Of a DNA stretch of 64,000 nucleotides, positions 58,181-64,000 are shown piece by piece. The DNA comes from Asaia krungthepensis NRIC 0535 (GTDB lineage Bacteria > Pseudomonadota > Alphaproteobacteria > Acetobacterales > Acetobacteraceae), in NCBI RefSeq assembly GCF_025995175.1, contig NZ_BAPV01000009.1:91269-155268 (forward strand). Direction: 5' to 3'. The translations under genes and the position numbers were made by a program. Position 1 is the first letter of the stretch. Every line of letters starts with the position of its first letter. Below the pieces are notes generated by a model. The model did not search any database, had not been told where the DNA came from, and saw only the letters and a list, made by a program, of their open reading frames with translations.

Positions 58181-58224
58181 CCCGACAGTCTGATCGCCCG
58201 TGATCCCCGCAGCAGACTGTCGGG
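58181..58224 (+). repeat. Twelve-base-pair inverted repeat between denD and MFS gene
   Basis: CCCGACAGTCTG (58181-58192) and CAGACTGTCGGG (58213-58224) are perfect complements with a 20-base loop. It may end or attenuate the denD transcript, or protect its 3' end, before the permease gene whose ribosome-binding site starts at 58233. Confidence 0.7.
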
Positions 58225-58248
58225 GCCGGCGTGAGGAGCCCCAGTATC

Positions 58249-59586
58249 ATGATTCCTGACATGACATCCCCTCCGGCCGATGACGGCGTGAACGACCGGC
58301 TCAGGGCAAGCGCGACCGGCAAGGCCTTTGCCAAGCTGCTACCCTTTCTGATCCTGATGTATATCGTGGCCTTCCTGGACCGATCGAATATCGGGTCGGC
58401 CAAACAGGCTCTCCATACCGATGTCGGTGTTTCCGACGCGATGTTCGCCTTTGGCGCGGGCGTCTTTTTTGTCGGTTATGCCCTGTTCGAGATCCCCAGT
58501 AATCTCATTCTCTACCGTGTGGGCGCCCGACGGTGGATGGCACGGATCATGGTGACCTGGGGCGTTGTCTCAGCCGCCATGATGTTCACTCAGGGCAATC
58601 TCTCTTTCGTCCTGCTGCGGACACTCCTCGGCGTGGCGGAGGCAGGGTTTTTCCCTGGCATCATGCTCTATCTGACGTTCTGGTTTCCCGAGAAAGAGCG
58701 CACCCGCGTACTGGGCGTGTTCTACTTCGGTTATCCGCTCGCCATGACATTCGGCAATCCTCTATCGGGTGCGCTGTTCAACCTTGATGGTCTTTTCGGC
58801 CTTGCGGGCTGGCAATGGATGTTCCTCCTTGAGGGCGGCCTGGCCGTAGCCATGGGAATTGCCACCTGGTTCGTCCTCCCTGACAAGCCTCAGGATGTCG
58901 ACTGGCTCTCAGACGACGAGAAATCGACCCTCTCGACGATTCTCGACCGTGAATCCCAGGCCAAGGCGGGGGCGGGACAACACGGTGCCAGCCTCGGCGC
59001 CCTCTTGCACTCCACCAAGCTTCTGCAATTCCTTGCTCTTTACATGGTCATGCAGGTGGCGAGCTATGGCGTGGTCTTCTATCTGCCCGAGCAGGTCTCC
59101 CTGATCCTGCACGAGAAAATCGGCTTTCGCGTCGGTCTCGTCAGCGGCATTCCCTGGGCCTTCGCCATTCTCTCGACATTCGTGATTACCCGATTCGTCC
59201 AGAAGTATGACGCACCCCGCCTCGGATTACTGGTCTGCCTCTCTGCGGCGGCAATCGGTCTATTTGTCTCAAGTTCTCATTCGGGACCCATCGCCATCAT
59301 CGGTCTGTGTATCGCCGCTGCCGGGGTGGTCACGGTTCAGGCCGTCTTCTGGAATTTTCCGCTCGCCCATTTCACCGGGGTCCAGGCTGCTGGTGCAATC
59401 GCCTTGATCAACGCCCTCGGCAATCTCGGTGGATTTGCCGCGCCGAATATCCGGAGTTTCGCCTCCCATATCTGGGAAACGCCGGTCGCAGGGCTCTACG
59501 CGGTTGCCCTCTCAGGGCTCATCGGGCTGGCCATCGCATCGTTCCTGCCCCGTACAAATCATGTGACCCACCGCCCTGCCCATTGA
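58249..59586 (+). CDS. MFS permease, anion:cation symporter (ACS) type
   Basis: A 445-residue transporter with twelve predicted helices, of the family that takes up hexuronates, glucarate, phthalate or tartrate. Signatures are LDRSNIGSAKQAL in the first helix region, VGYALFEIPSNLILYRVGARRWMARIMVTWG (only its key IPSN and WMARIM parts are diagnostic) and AEAGFFPGIMLYLTFWFP. ATG at 58249 has GAGGAG upstream. It lies inside the catabolic island and likely imports the acid substrate. A second, different MFS gene follows the isomerase gene. Confidence 0.92.
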   Translation: MIPDMTSPPADDGVNDRLRASATGKAFAKLLPFLILMYIVAFLDRSNIGSAKQALHTDVGVSDAMFAFGAGVFFVGYALFEIPSNLILYRVGARRWMARIMVTWGVVSAAMMFTQGNLSFVLLRTLLGVAEAGFFPGIMLYLTFWFPEKERTRVLGVFYFGYPLAMTFGNPLSGALFNLDGLFGLAGWQWMFLLEGGLAVAMGIATWFVLPDKPQDVDWLSDDEKSTLSTILDRESQAKAGAGQHGASLGALLHSTKLLQFLALYMVMQVASYGVVFYLPEQVSLILHEKIGFRVGLVSGIPWAFAILSTFVITRFVQKYDAPRLGLLVCLSAAAIGLFVSSSHSGPIAIIGLCIAAAGVVTVQAVFWNFPLAHFTGVQAAGAIALINALGNLGGFAAPNIRSFASHIWETPVAGLYAVALSGLIGLAIASFLPRTNHVTHRPAH

Positions 59587-59669
59587 CCCAAAAGCTGACC
59601 CGCCCTTTGGGCGCTTCGGCTCGGTGCTCTTCTTTTCCTGTTCCCGACTCTCAATCGAAGGAGACAGAA

Positions 59670-60602
59670 ATGTCCACATCTCTCAATCGCACCAACTGGC
59701 CGATTGCGGCCGCGATGATCCAGTATGCCAATATGCTCCCCGACGGCACGAGCGTTCAGGATCAGACCCCGGAGCAATGGGCGGCGACGCTCGCTGAGGT
59801 GACAGATGCCGGTTTCACTGAAATCGATCCGACAGATTCCTGGATACGCCTCGCCGATCTCCCTCAATCGCGCCTCGCCGTTTTTGCCGATCTCGTCAAG
59901 GAAGCGGGCCTGACCATGCCGGGTCTGTCGACCGCACGTCGTTCGGTCATCGACCCGGAACAGGCGGATGAGAATCTCGCTTACAGCCACAAGGTGATCG
60001 ATACGGCGGCCCGCCTGGGCATTCCGGAGGTGTCTTTTGGCCTGTTCTATCCTCTGACCGCGCCTCAGAAAGCGGCTCTGTGGTTCTGGACAGCGCAGGG
60101 CACGGTCAATCCTGACGATCCCGGCACGTGGAAGATGGCCGTGGACCGTATTCGCGAGTTGGCACGCCATGCGCAGGAAGTCGGAATCGGCCTCTCTCTC
60201 GAGATGTACGAAGACACTTATCTTGGCACGGCTGACAGTGCGGTGCGCTTCGTTCAGGATGTCGACCACCCTTCAGTCGGAATCAATGCCGATCTGGGTA
60301 ATCTTGTACGACTGCACCGCCCCGTGGAACACTGGGCATCGATGATGCAGAAGGTGGCACCGTTCACACGCTACTGGCATGTGAAGAACTACTTCCGCAC
60401 GGAAGACGCCACGACGGGCATGGTGGTCACAGCACCGGCGCCCCTCGAATTCGGCGTGATCAGCTATCGCGCGGCCATCAAGATGGCCCTTGCGCACGGG
60501 TTCAAAAGCGCCTTCCTCGTTGAACATTATGGTGGCGACGGTCTGAGTGTCAGCGCGACGAACAGGGAATATTTGCGTCGCATCCTGCCCAAGGCCGGCT
60601 GA
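59670..60602 (+). CDS. Sugar (phosphate) isomerase/epimerase, TIM-barrel (xylose-isomerase-like)
   Basis: A 310-residue protein of the AP-endonuclease-2/xylose-isomerase-like TIM-barrel superfamily. Probable metal ligands are Glu178 (SLEMYED), Asp208 (INADLGN), His237 (YWHVKNY) and Glu285 (FLVEHYGGD), spaced as in this fold. AAGGAGA lies just before the ATG at 59670; the much longer open frame from 59307 overlaps the permease gene and is rejected. Such enzymes isomerise or epimerise keto-sugars or keto-acids. In the cluster it may act on the product of the dehydrogenases, but its substrate is not known. Confidence 0.87.
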   Translation: MSTSLNRTNWPIAAAMIQYANMLPDGTSVQDQTPEQWAATLAEVTDAGFTEIDPTDSWIRLADLPQSRLAVFADLVKEAGLTMPGLSTARRSVIDPEQADENLAYSHKVIDTAARLGIPEVSFGLFYPLTAPQKAALWFWTAQGTVNPDDPGTWKMAVDRIRELARHAQEVGIGLSLEMYEDTYLGTADSAVRFVQDVDHPSVGINADLGNLVRLHRPVEHWASMMQKVAPFTRYWHVKNYFRTEDATTGMVVTAPAPLEFGVISYRAAIKMALAHGFKSAFLVEHYGGDGLSVSATNREYLRRILPKAG

Positions 60603-60631
60603 CGCTCGCGACCCGCTCGATGCCCTCCTAT

Positions 60632-60659
60632 CCCCCGTGCGGCGTGTTCCGGACGGGGG
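60632..60659 (+). terminator. GC-rich hairpin between isomerase and second MFS gene
   Basis: CCCCCGT-G-CGG and CCG-G-ACGGGGG form a ten-base-pair stem with one mismatch and a six-base loop, 30 bases after the isomerase stop. No T-run follows. It divides the island into two transcript segments if it terminates. Confidence 0.55.
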
Positions 60660-60788
60660 TCGTGCTCCCCGCGTCACGGATACCGGCTTCGATCCGTACC
60701 CTGCGTTTCGGCAGCCGGACCGGGGTGGTTCCTGTCTCATTCGCCGGTTTCCCGACCGGTCTCCCCTCCCCCAGATCGGAGAGAGATC

Positions 60789-62099
60789 ATGCCCCGACTA
60801 CGCTGGCTGATGATCATCCTCTGTTTTGCCGCCACCACCATCAATTACATTGACCGGGCGACGATAGCGATTGCCGCTCCTTTCATGGCCAGGGAACTGC
60901 ATATCGATCCTGCCCTTCTCGGCGTGATCCTCGGCGGGTTCTTCTGGACCTATGCGTTCATGCAGCTTCCTTTTGGCATGATGGTCGATCGCTTCGGTGT
61001 CCGCGCGACCTATGCATTCGCCGTAACATGGTGGTCCGTCTGCACGGCTCTGACTGCGCTCGTTCGCGGTCCGCTCAGCATATTCGGTCTGCGTCTTGCT
61101 CTGGGCATTGGCGAGGCCGGGAGTTATCCCGCCAATGCCAAGGTCGCGTCACTCTGGTTCCCGAAATCGGAACGTGGCCTCGCCGCGGGCATATTCGATA
61201 GCGGTTCGCGCGCCGGCTCGGCAGTTTCGATGCCCCTGGTCGCTCTGCTGATCGCATGGCTGGGATGGCGTATGGCGTTCGTCGCGGCCGGAGCACTCGG
61301 CCTCGTCTGGGTCGCCATATGGTTTGCGCTCTATCATGATCCTGACCGCCACACAGGTGTCAGTGCCGAGGCTCTGGCGCGGTTGAGAGCCGCGCAGCCA
61401 GTCCGGCAACGTGCTGCGCCGGGTAGCTGGAGACGTCTCCTGCGCCACCGCACCGTCTGGGGCATGATGCTTGGCTTTTTTTGCGCCAATTTCGTCTTCT
61501 ATTTCTTTGCGACCTGGTTCCCGAGCTATCTGGTATCCGCTCACGGCTTTTCGCTCCGGGATCTTGGTCTTATCGGCATGATTCCCGGCGTGATCGCCAT
61601 CCCTGCGGCATGGCTCGGAGGGTGGACGTCCGATCGCCTGTATAGCCGGGGCTGGAGCCTTACCGCCGCTCGCAAGACATGCCTCGTGGGTGGGTTGCTA
61701 CTCTCATCCGTCATCGCCCTCACTGCTTTTGTCAGCGCGACATGGCTTTGCATTTTGCTGCTTTCGGTCTCGTTCGGCGGTATTGCATTCACAGGCGCCA
61801 ATATCTGGTCGCTTCTCGCCGATATCGCGCCCAGCCCCGATCTGGTGGCCACACTGGGCGGCATGCAAAACAGTGCTGCAAATATTGCTGGCATTGTCAT
61901 CGCGAGCTTCACGGGTCTGATGGTCAGCCTCACCCATGGCTCCTTCCTGATTCCCCTCTGCGCCACGGGAATATTCGGGTTGCTCGGTGCCCTCTCCTAT
62001 CTCTTCATTGTCGGGCCGATCGCGCCCCTGCCGATGGATGAGAACCGGGAATCACGCCGCCGCTCGCCCCTTGCTCCACGGACACAAAAGCCATGCTGA
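60789..62099 (+). CDS. MFS permease, second of the island
   Basis: A 436-residue major-facilitator protein with twelve helices. It starts MPRLRWLMIILCFAATTINY followed by IDRATIAIAAPFM, the classic ExuT/GudP-like opening (NYIDRATI), and has FGMMVDRFGVRATYAF and GIGEAGSYPANAKVASLWFP, the signature of hexuronate/aldarate transporters. GGAGAGAG precedes the ATG. It overlaps the following oxidase gene by seven bases, so import and oxidation are translationally coupled. It shares family but not close sequence with the first permease, suggesting two imported acids. Confidence 0.92.
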   Translation: MPRLRWLMIILCFAATTINYIDRATIAIAAPFMARELHIDPALLGVILGGFFWTYAFMQLPFGMMVDRFGVRATYAFAVTWWSVCTALTALVRGPLSIFGLRLALGIGEAGSYPANAKVASLWFPKSERGLAAGIFDSGSRAGSAVSMPLVALLIAWLGWRMAFVAAGALGLVWVAIWFALYHDPDRHTGVSAEALARLRAAQPVRQRAAPGSWRRLLRHRTVWGMMLGFFCANFVFYFFATWFPSYLVSAHGFSLRDLGLIGMIPGVIAIPAAWLGGWTSDRLYSRGWSLTAARKTCLVGGLLLSSVIALTAFVSATWLCILLLSVSFGGIAFTGANIWSLLADIAPSPDLVATLGGMQNSAANIAGIVIASFTGLMVSLTHGSFLIPLCATGIFGLLGALSYLFIVGPIAPLPMDENRESRRRSPLAPRTQKPC

Positions 62100-63256
62100 A
62101 ACCCACATCGCGCGACCTGCGGAAGGTGCTCAATCTCAATGATTTCGAGCCTCTCGCGCGGCGGTTCCTGCCGCGTGCCATTCACGGCTATGTCGCAGGC
62201 GGCGCCGATGATGGCGCAACCGTGCAACACAATCTCGACGCCTTGTCGCGTTTGAAAATGATCCCCCGCGTCTTGCGGGATGTTTCGGCTTGCTCGCAAC
62301 AGGTGACGCTGTTTGGAAAGCGCTATGCGAGCCCCTTCATGATTGCACCTATGGGTGCGTCGGCCGTGGTGGGACATGATGCGGATAATGCCATGGCACT
62401 TGCCGCAAAGGCCGCCAATATTCCTTATGTCCTGAGTGCGAATGCCATCACCTCCATTGAGGAGATTGGTCACCATTATCCGGGATGCTGGTTCGCCGGC
62501 TATCAGAAACCCGAGAAAGACAATATTGAGCGAATGCTGGATCGGGTCGGTGCCGCGGGTTTCTCCGCCTATATGCTGACAGCCGATGTCGCCGTGGGCT
62601 CTAATAGAGAGAATAACCAACGCAACGGGTACACGATGCCGTTCAGGCCCACCCCACGCCTCGTGGCCGACATGCTTTGCCACCCGTCATGGCTTTGCAG
62701 CACAGGATTAAGGACATTGCGACAGAGAGGAATTCCACGCATCAGCAATATCGACCCGGTGCGATGCCCTTCAATTTTCTCGCGTGAAATCAGTGCCGTA
62801 ACAGGCTATCCGAGCTTCAGCTGGGAGCATGTCGAGATGTTACGCCGCCACTGGGACGGCCCCCTGATCATCAAAGGCATTCTCTCCCCGGATGACGCAC
62901 GATTGGCTCGCGAGATGGGTGTCGACGGGATTGTGGTATCCAATCATGGCGGTCGACAGCTTGATTGCGCTGTCGCCCCGATCGACGTGTTGCCCGCGAT
63001 CAAGGATCAGAGCGGCGATATGGTAGTCCTCGTCGATAGCGGTTTCAGGCGGGGTACCGACATACTCAAGGCGCTCGCCTTGGGTGCTGACGCCGTCTTG
63101 GTCGGGCGCCCCTTTCTCTATGCGGCCTCGCTGGGCGGGGAGCCATATGTGCGTCACGCAATAGGCCTGCTCCAGCGCGAAATTCATACGGATATGAGCC
63201 TCGCGGGCGTGACAAACTGCGCTGCGCTTCAGCAGGAGACGTTCATGTATGGGTGA
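62093..63256 (+). CDS. FMN-dependent alpha-hydroxy-acid oxidase/dehydrogenase (LldD-like)
   Basis: Oxidises an L-2-hydroxy acid to the 2-oxo acid. It has 387 residues in the FMN TIM-barrel family. Key residues are intact: Lys261 in LIIKGILSPDDA, catalytic His285 and Arg288 in VSNHGGRQLD, Asp315 in LVDSGFRRG and Arg339 in LVGRPFLY. The N-terminal half has IAPMGASAVVGHD and TADVAVGSNRENNQRNG. Acceptors in this family are O2, quinone or cytochrome, and the sequence does not decide among them. The ATG overlaps the permease stop (ATGCTGA). Lactate is the default guess, but the island context favours a longer hydroxy or sugar acid. Confidence 0.9.
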   Translation: MLKPTSRDLRKVLNLNDFEPLARRFLPRAIHGYVAGGADDGATVQHNLDALSRLKMIPRVLRDVSACSQQVTLFGKRYASPFMIAPMGASAVVGHDADNAMALAAKAANIPYVLSANAITSIEEIGHHYPGCWFAGYQKPEKDNIERMLDRVGAAGFSAYMLTADVAVGSNRENNQRNGYTMPFRPTPRLVADMLCHPSWLCSTGLRTLRQRGIPRISNIDPVRCPSIFSREISAVTGYPSFSWEHVEMLRRHWDGPLIIKGILSPDDARLAREMGVDGIVVSNHGGRQLDCAVAPIDVLPAIKDQSGDMVVLVDSGFRRGTDILKALALGADAVLVGRPFLYAASLGGEPYVRHAIGLLQREIHTDMSLAGVTNCAALQQETFMYG

Positions 63257-64000
63257 AGGCGCCACGATCTCGAATGTGCGTCAAATCCGTACCAGCAGGG
63301 ATTGTCGAAAAAATCCTTGCGGCTAATCAACCCGGCTGAACGAAACAAGCGACCGGTCTCGTGACCTGAGTGACTCTATCAAAACCGTAACCATTTCTAA
63401 AACCCTAGATCGCCCCACTGGATTGGCGAAATGTGGCGACCGGATGCTGGAGTCCCATCGCCTCATTCATGTTCACGATCCACCGGCCGGCCGCTAGAGG
63501 TCAGACGAGCTCAAATCTCATGAGGCATTCCTGCGCACGTTCAAGGTCTGATTGCGATGTAGGGTATCTGGACTAGCGTGTTGATGACTAACTCACTGTA
63601 GTCTGGCTTTATCCCGCACAGTAGCGATCACGTAAGCGATCTAGCGCGTGGGTCTTTGACCCCGGCTCCTTGCGAGTTGCGTTCTGGTTTACGTCACGGT
63701 TTATCTGCGCACGTGGATCGCGTTTCCCCGCGTTCAGCCTTTGTACAACGAAGCACCGTAAGTTTTGTTTTCTTGCGAGATTTCGCGATGGGTATTGGAG
63801 ACGCGATACGTGTTCTGGGGCGCACTTCGAGACGTTGGACATTAGCTTAGGGTTAGTGCCGGGGCCCTGGGTAGCTTTTGTGGCCTTCGCGGTGCCCGAC
63901 GGTGCTGCATATAAGCTTGGGTGCGCCCACTCGTACGCCTGAGCACTACGCTGCTGCTGAGCGCTGCTGGGTCTATGTATGTGTGGGGATATGGTTGCGG
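63257..64000. other. Terminal region without supportable genes
   Basis: About 740 bases after the oxidase gene. Short frames exist on both strands (for example minus 63609-63842 and plus 63670-63942), but none shows a domain, signal or coding-like pattern. Base composition is visibly richer in T and A than the genes before it. A minus-strand stop-bounded peptide WIVNMNEAMGLQHPVATFRQ at about 63491-63432 looks more protein-like and may be a remnant. CATGAGGCAT recurs at 63520-63529. The window edge cuts whatever lies beyond. Confidence 0.35.

Noticed and set aside
63609..63842. Minus-strand 77-codon frame near the window end
   Set aside because: Short, basic and without homologous pattern; competing frames of similar quality exist on the other strand.

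Overview
The window looks like chromosomal DNA of an alphaproteobacterium, most likely an acetic acid bacterium (Acetobacteraceae). This is an inference from protein character, the moderately high GC, and the collinear block ffh-rpsP-rimM-trmD-rplS-leuC-leuD-leuB. I see no rRNA, phage, integrase, transposase or CRISPR array. Three tRNA genes are present: Arg(TCT), Pro(TGG) and Asn(GTT).

Layout. 1-10.1 kb (+): the 3' part of ligA, a CBS/CorC membrane protein, a FUSC-DUF1656-HlyD efflux operon, nicotinamidase pncA, a PepSY reductase-like membrane protein and an EamA exporter. 10.2-15.8 kb (-): an HWE histidine kinase coupled to a single-domain response regulator, then a periplasmic double-propeller diguanylate cyclase. 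16.4-19.2 kb: tRNA genes around csaA-gpt and an MFS exporter. 19.2-31.3 kb: a Tat-type orphan binding protein, the ispH-thrB-rnhA operon, a lipoprotein, an outer-membrane alginate-export-type porin, an OPT transporter, an AT-hook coiled-coil protein, PduO, and small envelope proteins. 31.3-42.2 kb (-): one long run of closely spaced genes from ffh through the leucine genes to two tandem aminotransferases and an M3 peptidase. 42.5-46.8 kb: a Spy-like periplasmic protein, an orphan sugar-binding protein and a GH13 alpha-glucosidase whose start lies in a perfect inverted repeat. 47.4-50.2 kb (-): UdgX uracil-DNA glycosylase overlapping a radical-SAM protein. 50.3-53.5 kb (-): heme oxygenase and bacteriophytochrome kinase. 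53.9-63.3 kb: an accessory-looking carbon-acid catabolic island with two LysR regulators, a 3-hydroxyacyl-CoA-dehydrogenase-like protein, a DenD-type dehydrogenase, two MFS permeases, a TIM-barrel isomerase and an FMN alpha-hydroxy-acid oxidase. 63.3-64.0 kb: no supportable gene.

The best candidates for undescribed biology are the catabolic island, whose enzyme set does not match any complete tetronate pathway I know, and the UdgX/radical-SAM pair, in which the radical-SAM partner has no known reaction. Smaller leads are the AT-hook coiled-coil protein, the start-codon inverted repeat of the alpha-glucosidase gene, and short repeated motifs in noncoding DNA. All assignments come from reading the sequence and recalled family signatures; no database search was run.
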